Part shown: positions 24,601-34,434 of the stretch, piece by piece
Numbering within the stretch: position 1 is the stretch's first letter
Layout of the letters: every line of letters begins with the position of its first letter
Origin: Silurus meridionalis
Lineage: Eukaryota; Chordata; Actinopteri; Siluriformes; Siluridae
Length of the DNA: 64,000 nucleotides
Assembly: GCF_014805685.1 (NCBI RefSeq)
Contig: NC_060902.1
Span: 2,653,145 to 2,717,144, forward strand
Direction of reading: 5' to 3'
The notes under the pieces: model-generated
What the model was told of the DNA's origin: nothing
Databases searched by the model: none
What the model saw: the letters and a program-made list of their open reading frames with translations, nothing else
Position numbers and translations under genes: made by a program

Positions 24601-27600
24601 TGGAAAGAAGAGATTGGGATCGTTTAGTTTGGGGCAAAAACTGTTTCAGGTGGAGGAGGTGAGAAAACCAGGCTTCTATCATGGCTACCAGCTACAAGAG
24701 TAACAGTACTAATTGGTCTATAATCATTTTTTCCTCTAAGAAATGAATTGATTACTTGGTGTTTAAATTTTTGGGCCGGATTTCACACTAGCTTCATTTG
24801 CATTTGAGGCTTAAAGAACTTCTAGACGTCTGTAATAAATCATATAAATGCAGGGAACCACGGCAACACGACTTCTGATTGGCAGCAACTTTGATCTCAC
24901 CTTGAAAACGTTCTATTTGCCTTCAAAATGATAACGCAATCAAACGTCCCAGCAAGAAAACACCGCTCGGAAAACTTCACCTCCCTCCTCGCTCCGGTTC
25001 TAAAGAGACCTTTTCCTCATATTACTTAATTGAGGAACAGGAATATGTTGACATCCTGAATCACCTTGAAATGTCTCTTATCCACAATCTCGCCTAAAGA
25101 TGTTTGCTCTGTGGGGAAAATAAAGTGGTGGTAGAGGATATTTGGGGGTCAGATTCTGAGCACAAACAAGTGCGAGATGGTTATCGACACGCTTCCCTGG
25201 AGTTTTATTGCCAGCCGCTCTGAAAGCTGCTGGAAACTTTGCCTTTGCCTTTGCCCCGGGCCGTGCTTTAACTAACACAGAGCTTACTGTTTTATACTCG
25301 CCTTTCACTTCCTGCACTGATGACTGAATCAAAGTCGTTCTGCCTGCACTGTTCAATAAAAGAAAGAGTGTGTGAGTGAGAGTGCAAGCATCTGAGTGAG
25401 AACGTGGGAAAAAAGGAAAAGACTGGAAAGAAAATAGGAACAGTTTTGTGATGGCAGCGGATTTTGTTTTTGGTCTTTCCTTACAACGGCTGAATTCTCT
25501 GATCTGATTGGTCAGAAGGCTCTGACATCAGCACAGTTCTAACACATTAGCGCTTCTATAGAAACACCTTGTGCGAGATGGATGTGCCAAACACACCGAT
25601 CAACACTGGCTGTGTTCATCAATCAGGTCTGTTTTTCCTTATTGACCTCAAGGAAAACAGGATAGAGGTCAATGGAAGGGCATTTATAGCTGCTAGAACA
25701 TCAGCAAACTAACTTGTTTCATTGACAAACAAAATGTTTAAAGACTTTCTTATATTAATCCTTATAATAATGCAAATTGTAACCAGGTATTTTACTCCTG
25801 GCAACACGTTTGATGTTCATTGCGTCACGTGAACGCTCTCCTGCGTGTCTAAGATCTTGAAACCAAATACTGTAGAGAAAACCTCCTGTTCTCGTGTATG
25901 GTGTTTGCATGTTTTTGTTAATCCGAGTGGTGTGAAAACAAAAGACTGCCCAGATTACATTAAAGCTCAGGTTCCTGGATGAGGACAGAGTTTCGAATGT
26001 AATAAAGCGGTACAGGAACGCCGAGATATACACGTTCACCAGGAGTTCTCAGGCAATGAGACGTAAAATCAGGTTTACTTACTGCTCACAATCACGTGTG
26101 CGTGTAAACTAAGAAATTTATCTTATCGTCAGTGTGTTCGTTGCAGGTTACAGACGAAAGTACACGTAGCTCGGTTCCTGACTGGGGTTGCAAATTTCCA
26201 AAGTATTTTCAAGACTGGAAACTTTCTGTGGAAATTCAAAGGAAAATATGGGAATTTAAGGGAATAAATTTACCAGGAATTTTCTGCCCCTTTGCAACCC
26301 CCAGTCCTGAAACTATAACTGAATTCATATCACTAACTAAACACCATCACATTAAATAATGAAGCCTAAAGAGATGAGAGGAGATGGAAGATGAACATTT
26401 TTTGAATAATACATTACAAAATGGGGGTGGAGAGAGAAAGAGAGAGAGAGAGAGACAGAGAGAGAGAGAGAGACGGACAGACGCAGGTGAACAGAGATTC
26501 AGAGGGGGACAGAGAAAAAGAAAGCGAAAGAGTGATAGAAGTTAAGATGATAAACTTTTTTTTTTGTTTGTTTTTTTTGTTTTTTAAAAACATCTAAAAC
26601 AAAAGAACAAAATCCAATCGTGACACCATTAATATTTAAATATTTATAGTTTTATAAATACTCCTTATTTAAATGTGTTTTAAGATGATGTAGAACGGGG
26701 CAAAAAAGTGGCAATTTACAAATTTACTTCTCCAAATAATAGAATTATAAATGATTTTTTTCCTCATAATAAATGCAGTATTTAAAAAAGTATAAAAATC
26801 TGCATTTTCCAAAATATCTATATACACCATTCAAAACAAAAGACTGGATACCCGACTATAAGATAAGAGATAAGTGATTTCTGCACATCCAATTCCACAT
26901 TTTCAGTTCCTATTTGCTGTTATAGGAACCTCCACTCTTCTGGGTCGATGTTAATGTGCTTGTGGAGATTTGTGCTCATTCATCCACAAGGGTTTTGTGG
27001 CTGATGTAGATGAAAAGAGGAGACCTGGGGTGCAGTCAGCGATCACATTCATCCCAAAGGTGTTCAGTAGGGTTGAGGTCAGAGCTCTATAGCAGGAGAT
27101 CTTCCACTCAAACCCATGTAAAGTGGCTTTGCACAGGGGCATAGTGATGCTGGAACTGGTTATACTTGTATACAGTTGTGTCTCCTTAACTTTGTGGCAA
27201 CAGTGTGGCGAAGAACCATGTATGAGCGAGTACTGTGAAGGTCATGTTCTTGGAATTCTCCAGTGCTTTTGACGAGATCGAGCCTGGCACTTCAGGGTGA
27301 GATGCTGAGAGCGATGCAGGTTGGTCTTGGGAGTAGACTACCTGACTGGAAGACCTCAGTAGGTGCATTTACAACACTGTGAACCAGAAAAAGTGGGGCC
27401 CCAAAGGGAACAGTGCTCTCTCTCCCTTCCTCTTCACCGTCTACTCCATAGACTTCTTCATAGACCTGAGAAAAAGTTGGTGTTGGTGGAGGACAAATAC
27501 CCGGGGGCTTACGTAGACAAACTAAACTGGATCAAGAACGCTGTGGTACTATACAGGATTATTTCGAGGAGGCTGAGGTCCTCCAACATCTGCAGGACAG

Positions 27601-28285
27601 TGCCGAGGAGGTTTTATAAGACCGTTGTATTCTGGGGAAGCAGGCAGGAAGCGGCAGACACGAACAGACTCAACAAACTGATCCACAAGGTCAGTGATGA
27701 TAGGGAGGAGCTGGACTTTCTGACGATATCATCTGGAAGAAAGATGCTGTCTAAAGTACGTTCCATCTTGGATAACTCCTCTCACCCACTGCACCCTGGT
27801 CAGTCTCAAGGTGGAGGACGTTCAGTGACCAACTCATACAACCAACATGCACCACAGGAGATCATTTCTGCCTGCGGTCATCAGACTATATACTAAATAA
27901 CCCCTCCCTCTGAGTGTTAAACAGCTGCTCCAGGATATATTTATACTATTTTCATGCCACATATTTTGAATACCTCTGGCAATTATGTACAGGAATCTCA
28001 GTGCAAGTTTCATTTCTCTCAATATAACCACATTTATTTATATTTCTTACTTTTCATTTTTAACTTTTACTGTAAGCGACGGCAACCAAACAATTTCCCA
28101 GCGGGATCAATAAAGTATTCCGATTCTGTTGATTCCGAAATTGTTGTACATTTATTTTTATATATAAATATTTTAAATTATTTATATTTATCTGCACTTT
28201 TCAGTTTGCACAATGTGAATATTTTTGGGAGACACAACACTGAATTTCATTATTGTGTATCTGTGATTTACAATGACAAAGTTGC

Positions 28286-28324
<39 letters not shown>

Positions 28325-28765
28325 TCTAGGGGATTTCACATCTGTATAAGTAATGTTTTGGGGAGAATTTTTTTGTGCTATAAAATTTCCGTGAGCAAAT
28401 GACCTTAATTGATTATAAATAAAGGCGCGTGCCACTGGTGGGAGTGGGTGGAGGAGGAGACAGAGGGACTCCATGGGGTGAACTTTATTCCAGAACCTCC
28501 ACGCTGAGCTCGTGTTGAGTTTCTGTGTTGTTCCTACTCACGACTTGCTGAAGAATCCGCCCACGAAGCTTCCCAGGAACAGGCAGAACTGCTGCGCGAA
28601 GAAGGCGAGGGTGACCTGCTGCAGGGTGGAGCGCGTCTGGCAGCGGAGGTCGAGCACGGTGGGGCCGAGCAGGGCCAGGCACAGGCCGAAGCTGAAAAAC
28701 GCGCTCCAGTAGGTGAGCGTGGGCTGCCAGTGGCCGCGGAACAGCGCGCAGCTCCGGGATCTCAT
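12594..28765 (-). CDS. MFSD4A: MFSD4A, major facilitator superfamily membrane protein, complete (10 exons)
   Basis: Ten exons join with matching phases into about 506 residues (human about 514). MFSD4A is an orphan 12-TM MFS transporter of the NaGLT1/MFSD4 branch; its substrate is not established. Seen: N-terminal HWQPTLTYWSAFFSFGLC (TM1), LGPTVLDLRCQT, GLAMGIIDTISNLQLVKLYQ, VFLQVLHFFIGLGALLSP, a long loop in exon 3 with four N-glycosylation sequons (NST, NSS and two NVS), a cytoplasmic loop between the two six-helix halves in exons 4-5, HKMAGYLTSVFW and GRLASIP in the second half, and FLGLFISSIYPCMLAYTED. One intron is GC-AG. The start is taken at 28765 because MRSRSCALFRGHWQPTL matches the length of family N-termini; an upstream in-frame ATG at 28804 has a good Kozak context and would add 13 residues. 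The last exon is less certain than the others. Confidence 0.93.
13957..14077 (-). CDS. MFSD4A: MFSD4A exon 9 (TM12)
   Basis: Acceptor TTTTGTTCCAG. It encodes VINTYGSYSFMLCGMIFGCM, GFTLFLALLLVQHRHQKYLA. The donor GCAG|GTACCG gives phase 1. If it were not used, the frame would run on to a stop at 13841; the spliced reading fits the family better. Confidence 0.85.
14164..14234 (-). CDS. MFSD4A: MFSD4A exon 8
   Basis: Acceptor CATGAAG, donor GGGTCG|GTAAGG, 71 nt entered in phase 1. It encodes CATTVLVTSAGMGEMLLQLL then VGS, matching the human segment closely. Confidence 0.93.
15388..15535 (-). CDS. MFSD4A: MFSD4A exon 7
   Basis: Acceptor CTCCTGCAG, donor AAAG|GTAACG, 49 codons plus one base. It encodes VGVIVTQLLLLILYTNSTFL and FLGLFISSIYPCMLAYTEDL, two membrane helices. 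Confidence 0.94.
15735..15835 (+). repeat. tRNA-derived SINE fragment (head)
   Basis: TAGTGGTTAAGATATTGGAC resembles a Pol III A box and GGTTGTGAGTTCAATTCC a B box, about 30 bp apart as in tRNA. It is the reverse complement of the tail of the copies at 17915 and 47425. Confidence 0.6.
15838..16285 (-). mobile_element. Tc1/mariner-derived short repeat
   Basis: Begins TATATGGACAAAAGATGGTGGACACCTG and ends GTCGGGTGTCCCAATACTTTC, with the shared internal blocks GGAGATCTTCCAC and ACAATTGTGTGCCTCCAAC. It immediately follows a SINE fragment. Confidence 0.65.
17175..17720 (-). mobile_element. Tc1/mariner-derived repeat, rearranged
   Basis: Recognisable pieces: AAAGTTTTGGTCACCTGGTC, CTCCACTTTTCTGGGAAGATG, CTACAAGGGTGTTATTAAAGTC and, later, AACACCCTTGTGGCTGAAAAAGC. 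Sequence between them does not match the other copies. Confidence 0.45.
17915..18095 (-). repeat. tRNA-derived SINE
   Basis: Nearly full-length on the - strand: GGCATTCGGCAGACGCCCTC, GGGCCTTGCTCAGGGGCCCC and a tRNA-like head (read on + as CAAAGTCCAATGCCTAAACC). It lies 70 bp from MFSD4A exon 6. Confidence 0.7.
18168..18341 (-). CDS. MFSD4A: MFSD4A exon 6
   Basis: Acceptor TTGCACCTCAG, donor AACCAG|GTGAGA, 58 codons, phase 0. It encodes GSYTGFVYTYAVAPPMSLTH, KMAGYLTSVFWAAITVGRLA and SIPLSYRVKL. Confidence 0.94.
18445..18560 (-). CDS. MFSD4A: MFSD4A exon 5
   Basis: Acceptor CCTTCCCAG, donor ATAGTG|GTACGG. It encodes HMDMLNCNCLSKLKG and FFGLHVFGGMVLFFSDGIV (TM7 region). A diverged second copy of the donor region lies 35 bases into the intron. 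Confidence 0.92.
18752..18923 (-). CDS. MFSD4A: MFSD4A exon 4 (ends at a GC donor)
   Basis: Acceptor ACATCCAG; 57 codons plus one base. It encodes LPVPIAALVLMYREHLLPCC and a polar cytoplasmic loop. Only a GC donor (ACAG|GCAAAG) gives the phase 1 needed to keep exon 5 in frame. Confidence 0.9.
19495..19572 (+). repeat. Interspersed repeat fragment (CCTTGAGAGGAGCCAGACTC family)
   Basis: The block AACCTTGAGAGGAGCCAGAC followed by AAGGGAACCCATGCTCATC is the distal part of a repeat family whose other end is represented at 37658 and 54840. Confidence 0.45.
19830..20235 (+). mobile_element. Tc1/mariner-derived short repeat
   Basis: CTTGAACTAGAAGACCCC, CTGTGCACAAACCATAG, AGATCTCCTGCTTTAGAG, CACCCTTGTGGCTGAATG, CCAGAAGAGTGGAGCTTAT and TGGTCAGATGTCCACAAA occur in the standard order. 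It is in an MFSD4A intron. Confidence 0.65.
21288..21470 (-). repeat. tRNA-derived SINE
   Basis: Same family as 17915: TTTATGGCATTTGGGTGACG, GCCTTGCTCAGGGGCCCACC, CCAAAGTCCAATGCCTTAAC. Confidence 0.7.
21506..22510. mobile_element. Foldback MITE with >110-bp terminal inverted repeats
   Basis: The arm at about 21541-21683 and the arm at about 22387-22510 are reverse complements with few mismatches (shared core CACTTACCGATCATTGG and GACGAGACACCTGTCA). The ~700-bp AT-rich interior has no recognisable transposase; its 109-codon frame (21804-22133) shows no domain. The family looks like a non-autonomous DNA transposon. Its right end almost reaches MFSD4A exon 3. Confidence 0.8.
22523..22759 (-). 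CDS. MFSD4A: MFSD4A exon 3 (glycosylated loop)
   Basis: Acceptor ATCTTCAG, donor AAC|GTGAGT, 79 codons, phase 0. It encodes VLHFFIGLGALLSPLIADPF, the extracellular loop with four sequons, and NVSYAFWIMAFVN. A foldback transposon ends within about 20 bp of the donor. Confidence 0.94.
23330..24110. mobile_element. Non-autonomous hAT-like element
   Basis: The left end (AATCCCCAACCTTTT) and right end (AAAGTTTGGGGACCCCTG) are imperfectly inverted, and sub-terminal blocks CAGTCCGTGAGCCGAATACG and TGTGGCCCTCACAG are typical of a widespread fish hAT-derived repeat. No transposase frame remains. Confidence 0.6.
24190..24375 (+). mobile_element. Tc1/mariner-derived fragment next to MFSD4A exon 2
   Basis: Blocks GTGAAAGAACTTGTGTTCTG, AGAGACCTGAACTCAAACC and GTGTGATGGTCAGGTTTCCAC are remnants of the 3' part of the repeat family. 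It ends about 25 bp from the exon 2 donor. Confidence 0.45.
24401..24599 (-). CDS. MFSD4A: MFSD4A exon 2
   Basis: Acceptor CTTCTTTCCAG, donor CTCCAG|GTCAGG, 199 nt entered in phase 2. It encodes LCSSLSSLTASTFIIS to KLYQKDSTVFLQ, covering TM3-4 with the conserved GLAMGIIDT. Confidence 0.94.
25000..25370. promoter_or_regulatory. Candidate conserved non-coding element in MFSD4A intron 1
   Basis: A non-repetitive block of balanced base composition in the largest MFSD4A intron, with TACTTAATTGAGG and evenly mixed sequence unlike the AT-rich repeats around it. Regulatory function is inferred only from its appearance. Confidence 0.25.
26182..26304. mobile_element. 123-bp MITE with inverted ends and TSD
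   Basis: Ends CTGGGGTTGCAAA (26182) and TTTGCAACCCCCAG (26304) are inverted. TCCTGA flanks both sides (26176-26181 and 26305-26310) as a target-site duplication. It is hAT-like in style and has no coding capacity. Confidence 0.75.
26431..26472 (+). repeat. (GA)n microsatellite, interrupted
   Basis: GA dinucleotide run with two interruptions, in MFSD4A intron 1. Confidence 0.9.
26815..27215 (-). mobile_element. Tc1/mariner-derived short repeat
   Basis: Starts TTCAAAACAAAAGACTGGAT, contains CACAAGGGTTTTGTGGCTGA, GACCTGGGGTGCAGTCAGC, TAGCAGGAGATCTTCCACTC and ends in the TTGTGGCAACAGTG block. It directly abuts the LINE fragment at 27235. Confidence 0.65.
27235..28135 (+). mobile_element. 5'-truncated non-LTR retrotransposon (LINE) fragment
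   Basis: Reverse-transcriptase landmarks in shifting frames: EFSSAFDEIEP (27265), LGVDYLTGRPQ (27325), GAPKGTVL and FLFTVYSIDF (27395-27455), then RLRSSNICRTVPRRFYKTVV and SILDNSSHPLHPG. The 3' end has GGGATCAATAAAGTATTCCG followed by a GATTC-rich tail. Stops and frameshifts show it is inactive. It lies in MFSD4A intron 1, antisense to the gene. Confidence 0.8.
28286..28324 (+). repeat. (GACA)n microsatellite
   Basis: Ten tetranucleotide units, about 215 bp from the MFSD4A exon 1 donor. Confidence 0.95.
28542..28765 (-). CDS. MFSD4A: MFSD4A exon 1 (start, TM1-2)
   Basis: Encodes MRSRSCALFRGHWQPTLT to GSFVGGFFSKS, with donor AAGTC|GTGAGT, ending in phase 2. The alternative ATG at 28804 begins MERERSWKAV in the same frame. 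Confidence 0.9.
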
Positions 28766-28804
28766 CACGTTCTGCACCGCCTTCCAGCTCCTCTCCCGCT
28801 CCAT

Positions 28805-29000
28805 CGCGCTGTGCGTGTGCGGCGCTGCGTGTGGCGGGTGAGTGGCGTGTGCGCGCGCGCGCTCTCTCTCTCTCTCCCGCTGGTGAGCCTGACACGCACG
28901 TGAGCATGCAGGAGTTTGGAAAGTGTTCAAACGTCGACATGATCCTCCCACTGCATCCTCCCACGCTGCCTTTATTTTACACCAAACTTTACCACGGGTT
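28805..29000 (-). promoter_or_regulatory. MFSD4A: MFSD4A 5' UTR and probable promoter region
   Basis: A CpG-rich 5' leader with (GC)n and (GA)n runs (on + at 28849-28877), an E-box CACGTG at 28897-28902, and a TATA-like GTAAAATAAAG on the - strand near 28970-28980. No transcription start can be fixed from sequence alone. Confidence 0.4.
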
Positions 29001-29331
29001 GCCTAATTATCGCTGTTTTACTAAAGCACTAAGCGGAAACTTTTCCTCACTGATGTCACATATAGGCGGTTGCAAATTGCTCCAATCTGGCAACCCTGGA
29101 CTTAACTAACAGGTGAACTGAGTCAGGTGTGAACGGATGAAAGAGGAGAAGAAGAAGAAAGGAGGAAGAGGTGGAGGAGATGTTAAAGAAGAAAAAGGAA
29201 GAATAAGAAAATATATATATTTAAAATATATGCAATAATATTAATAAATATTTTACACCCTTAAATTTTAATATACAAGTCAAAAAAAGGTTTTTCAATT
29301 AAAAAAAAAATCTTAAACCTACATACATTCA

Positions 29332-29333
<2 letters not shown>

Positions 29334-29374
<41 letters not shown>
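29334..29374 (+). repeat. (CT)n microsatellite
   Basis: Twenty uninterrupted CT units between MFSD4A and the transposon fossils. Confidence 0.95.
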
Positions 29375-29378
<4 letters not shown>

Positions 29379-29429
29379 ATATCATGTTATTTTATATAGC
29401 ATGAGTTCATATTGTGAAGGACAGAGAAA

Positions 29430-30370
29430 CTCCTGCATGGTAGCCAGATGGATTTTAAACTGTTCCTCTACAAAACACCTCACAGTGGCTCAATAATGAT
29501 CAAAACTGGTGACTGTGCAGGCCATGAGGGATGTTCAGCTCCACTTTCATGTTCATCAAACCATTCTGTCACCAGTCTCACTGTGTGTACTGGAGCATTA
29601 TCATCCTGATACATGACACCACTTCAGGGTACAATTTTGAAACCACTGGGTGTACAAAGTCCAGAATTATTCAGAAGTATTTGGGAGTGACGTGTTTAGG
29701 AAATAATGCATCTCAAATATCTGATCCATCAGTGAAAAGGAAAAGAGAGAGCACTGTCCCACTTTTCTGATGCACAGTGTTGGAAATGCACCTACTGAGG
29801 TCTTCCAGTCAGGTAGTCTACTACCCAAGACCCAAGGGGGGCATCAACCTGCAGCAATCCACGTTGTGATCTTCTTTGGGGTTTCTCCACACTCTAACTC
29901 TCTCGGATTTGGAAAATACGGTGAAGGTGGACCAACCAGAGAACACTATATGTTCCACATTGTCCACAGCCCAAGATTTCCAATGCTTCCTCCATTAAAA
30001 CTGATGTTTGACATTAGCATAACCAAAGGACCATGAGTGATGAAAGGACCATAAATATTGAGCCTGTGGAGCTCCTGATGAACAATTGTGGTGGAAACAG
30101 GAGAGTCAAGGTGAGAGCTGTGGTTTAATGATTTTTGGATAGTACCAGACATCCCTTTCATACACCTTCCTCTTGTGTCTAAACAGTGTTTACCACTGAT
30201 GGAAGAGGCTCTTCCTTTGCAGTAGTATCCCGACATTACCCTGGCTACCCTGTCTCTTAATACACCACAAAGACACAATGTCCTGGTCACTGATGCATTT
30301 CTCTTTGTATGGACTCCATTATGTTGTGTAAATTGCAATATTTTATGTTCAGCTGTTCTATTTCTCTGCT
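29430..30370 (-). mobile_element. Tc1-like transposase fossil 1, antisense
   Basis: Read on the - strand this is a decayed Tc1-family transposon. Diagnostic + strand blocks: CATGTTCATCAAACCATTCTG, GGAGCATTATCATCCTGATA, CTTCTTTGGGGTTTCTCCAC, CACATTGTCCACAGCCCAAG and TGTGGAGCTCCTGATGAACA. Internal deletions and stops remove any long frame. Confidence 0.75.
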
Positions 30371-30379
30371 CATTCAACC

Positions 30380-31330
30380 TTCATAGTCAGAGATGCTAAA
30401 TGCTTGTTGGCTGCTTTTTTATTTACTCTCTGTCCCTACTCATTTCAAACCATCTCAACTGGATTTAGATCAAGTGATTGTAAAAGCTTGGTCATCTGAT
30501 GCTTCACTCCATTACTCAGTGCCTTCGATTTTGACTAAATCACCAACAGTGTCAAGAGCAAAGCAAAACCACACCACACACATCCACCATGCTTCACAGT
30601 AGGAACCAGGAATCTTCTATTCACTCCCAATACGTCTGACAAAGACACAGTAGTTAGAATCTCAAATGCGGACTCATCAGACCAAAGGACAGTTTTTCAC
30701 TGATCTAATGTCCATTCCTTGTGTTTCTTGGCCTAAAACAGGCCCCCCTGGAGGTCTGACTTGAGGAGACCCAGTCTCCAATGAACAGTTGCTGTTAAAA
30801 TATGTCCACCACATGAACTCCAAGAAGCATTATTGTAAATCAGAAGTTTCTGATGCTTGTCATTCTCATAAACGTTTCCTCTGCAGCAGAGGTAGCTCTT
30901 AATCTTCCTTTCCTGGGATGGTCCTCATTAGAGCTTGTTTTATCATAGTGTTATTTGTTTTGGGGATACATTTGGAGTATATGAGATTCTTTGGACCAGC
31001 TGACCTTCATTCCCTAAAATTTTGATGGACTGTCTTTTGTCTTTATTTATTTGAGTGCTTCTTGCCATAATACGGGTTTGTACAGTAGCACCTCATGAAT
31101 CTGATGAGAGAATACCATGAGTTTGCCGAGCTGTCATCAAAACTAAATGTATCTAAATGGGCAATCTAAAATATAAAACATATTCTGGGTTGTTTAATAC
31201 TTATTTGTTTACTACTTAATTCCATATGTGTTCTTTCAAAGTTTGGATGTCGTCAGTATTAATGTACAATGTTAGAAATAATAATAATTATAATAAAGGA
31301 AAACCACTGGAGGAGAAGGTGTAGTGTACA
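30380..31330 (-). mobile_element. Tc1-like transposase fossil 2, antisense
   Basis: A second, different Tc1 family on the - strand: CACCATGCTTCACAGTAGGA, GACTCATCAGACCAAAGGAC, CTAATGTCCATTCCTTGTG, CTTCCTTTCCTGGGATGGTC, TTCTTGCCATAATACGGG (start-codon region of the fossil frame) and a terminal GAGGAGAAGGTGTAGTGTAC. It sits beside fossil 1. Confidence 0.75.
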
Positions 31331-32160
31331 GTATATTGGCCCGTATTTCAGCTCTGTGTGTATACACATTCACATGGTGGTGAATTTCCAGAGAAAAATC
31401 TGTGAATACATTTCAATTATACTAAAAGGGATGATTTTTCTATGGGCTTTACTTTTTATCCAGAGTAGGGTGTGAATTATTGTGTGTCAGGTTTTTTATT
31501 CACAAATGATCTCGATCGTTCTATGGATAGGGCGCCAATAATTTAGCCATTGTTTCAGTGGTAGAAAAAAAGCTTGACTCGGTTGCTGAGCTTTATCATT
31601 TATTTCGTTTTTAAATTTATTGAATCACTTTTGGCTTCTTCAGCAATCACATTACATTCAGCTTCGAGATACTGAAATCGAATAAACGTCACACAAAATA
31701 TTTAATATCACATTTCATACAAAAATCTAAATCTTTCCCATTTTATTTTTCAATTTATAAATAGACGTAATCTAAATAGTATGTAATACAGTCAATTTCC
31801 TGACAAAATATTTACTGAGAAGAAGGAAAACACTTGTTAAAAGACATCTATTAATTCTGTCCAATATATTAATTCAAATAGTATTTATTTTTACCACAAA
31901 AACATACACATGGGAGAGGAGGGTTTTAAAGTACACAAACTGCAATCTCTCTCTCTCTCTCTCTCTCTCTCCAGTACATCACAAACCCTCATTGACTTCC
32001 CCTCAGGAAGAACCCACCATCGCACACAAGCAACAAAGAAGCAGAGTGTGGTTTATTTTCAGTAAAGTATCAAGAAGGCATGGGCAATCAGGGGGTGGTT
32101 GCAGGCTGCCTAAGGGGCAGGAGCAAAAAAATGAATGGAAACAACCCCCGTTTAGGAAGT
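31330..32160. other. Intergenic AT-rich DNA
   Basis: No coding exon seen. It contains a (CT)n run at 31946-31972 and non-repetitive AT-rich sequence. Confidence 0.5.
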
Positions 32161-32164
32161 TAAT

Positions 32165-33260
32165 ATGGCACTCAATCTCATTTAGTCACATGCTGATCAG
32201 ACTACAGGGCACTTTATCTCATTTCCTTATGGGTATCAGGGAGTCTACAGGGCACTTAATCTCATTTTGTTAGATCCAAGAAAGCCTATGGGACACTTTC
32301 TCTGATTTTGGCACATATAAGGGAGCGAAATGGGCACTTTAACTCATTTTGGAACATGTAAAGAGAGTCTGTGGTGCACACCATCTTAGTTTGTTGTATG
32401 TTATAAAACCTATACAGCATTTAATCTTTTTTTGTCATGTAAAGAAGATCCTTTAGGGCACTTTATTATCTTGTAGGAGAATCTATAGGGCACACCATCC
32501 CATTTTATCACATGTAGAGGAGGGGAACGTCATCTCATTTTCTTACATGCAAGAGACCCAATAGGGCACTTTATCTTGTTTTATGGCATGTAGAGGAGCC
32601 TTTTGGGCATGCAATCTTATTTTTATGCATGTAGCAGAGTTCATAGGGCCCACTGTCTCTTTTTGGCAGACAGACAGGAGCCTATAGAGCATTACATCTC
32701 ATTTTCTTACATCTAAGAGAGCCTATGGGCCACTTCATCTCAATTTTTGTGTATAAGAAAACCTTTTGGGCACACCATCTCAATTTGTTGTGTGTAGATG
32801 AGCCTATAGGGCACATCAACTAATTTTCTTGGATGCTGAAAAATTGACATTCCACTTTGTCACATGTACAGGAGCTCGTGAAAAGGCCATTGGTAGCTCT
32901 TAAGAAAATGGACTACTGATCTGAGAGTAATGAGCTCAAATCACAGTATTGCCAAGTAGCCTCTGCTGAACTCCTAAACAAGGCCCTAAACCTCCTCAAC
33001 CTGCACAGTTGTGCAAATAAGATAAATGTAAGCTGCTCCGTGAATTAGAATTTGAACTTTTAGGACATACAATTTTGTCACATACAGCAGAGCCTATAGG
33101 GCACTGCATCACATTTTTCCCACTGAGAGTGCCCCATAGATGGCATTCCATTGTATTTACTGGCACATAATGGCAGACTAGATGGCATTTATCACACTAT
33201 TTACCAAACGGTACTTTTTATATGCCATAATGACACCCTAGTGGGCACTCCGACTGTCTA
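32165..33260 (+). repeat. Degenerate ~60-bp tandem array, left block
   Basis: Imperfect units built on AGCCTATAGGGCACTT, ATCTCATTTT and TTACATGTAAGAGAG recur roughly every 50-65 bp (for example near 32220, 32480, 32570, 32700, 32810, 33095). A SINE interrupts it at 32880-33055. Divergence suggests an old minisatellite. Confidence 0.8.
32880..33055 (+). repeat. tRNA-derived SINE inside the ~60-bp array
   Basis: Head TGGTAGCTCTTAAGAAAATGG and GAGTAATGAGCTCAAATC (A/B-box-like), then AACAAGGCCCTAAACC and GTGCAAATAAGATAAATGTA. Forward orientation. The array continues on both sides. Confidence 0.65.
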
Positions 33261-34430
33261 TTTTTCACCACAGCTATCACCAGAAATGATGTGTAATATA
33301 GATTTAGCAGTTGGCTATGTATAAATCACAATTTCAAATCCAATAAAAAAAAATCTTATAGCTTGTTTCTATTGAAAATGTTAAATGTTAAAGCTCATCC
33401 AACAAATATTACTTCAGGTGTTGGAACAGATCGGGGAGAAATCATGAGGGGAAGTGATGACGGTCAGTACTGGAACCCAGCCCTGCTCTTCCTCACTCTT
33501 CCTTTCTTCCTGTATTTTAGATGCTTTTTTGTGTACTTGAGTTTTAAAAACCACGTCACTATGATTCTCTGCACTTAATGGCTTTGACTAGAAATATATA
33601 GTGCTTTATTTTTTAAAAAGGAAATATTGAGTAACAAAGAAAAGAGGAGGCAAAGACAAAATTTAGGACACTTGGATGCCATGTGCAAACACGTTTGAGC
33701 AACTCATCATACCAAGCAATAAATCATGTGCAATTATTGATGAAGAGCATCTCTAGAACATCTCTAGAACCTATAACAGTATTAAAAGAACATATTAAAT
33801 GAAACGCTGAACAAATTCTACCCATCATCATAGTTGATTTGTACAAGGCACCTTTAGATGCTTCGAAGAACATTTTCATCTCTGAGGTAAAACGCACAAG
33901 GAAAGTGACAGTGTTTATTTAATACTACACACTACACCACAACCCTGTGTCTCAACGTGTGGCTTCGTTAGAATTCATAAATATATTTAGGTTAAAAGTG
34001 CAGACTTTGGACACGTCGTGTGCTGTCTGACATCCCAGACTTGTGTGGAAAAGACAAACAGACAATCGTCTACTTAATATACCACATACGTACACCACGG
34101 CACTCGCTATATTCTCAAACCTCATTGGTCAGAAGGTTTATATTTACGTTATCGTTTCTATAGAAACGGCACTTTAGCTTTTTTAACATTTATAGAAGGA
34201 GTCTCCAGAGTTTGTAAGTCGGTTTTCAGAAACATGATAAGCTGAAATAGTTTTTTGTTGTTTTCCTGCCCATGTCAATCGAGAGAAATAAAAACACAAA
34301 ATTTAACTATAAATGGATAAAAAGTGTGACATTGAGAAATATATATATTTTAATATATATATATAAAGTATAGGTTGTGCTGTTTGGGGCAGTGACAGTA
34401 ATTTGTTATTGAAGATCTCCCTGTAATACA
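33260..34430. other. Non-array spacer between the two array blocks
   Basis: AT-rich intergenic DNA without the CTATAGGGCAC motif or a recognisable exon. A 71-codon frame at 33363-33578 has no domain. Confidence 0.45.
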
Positions 34431-34434
34431 ATGT

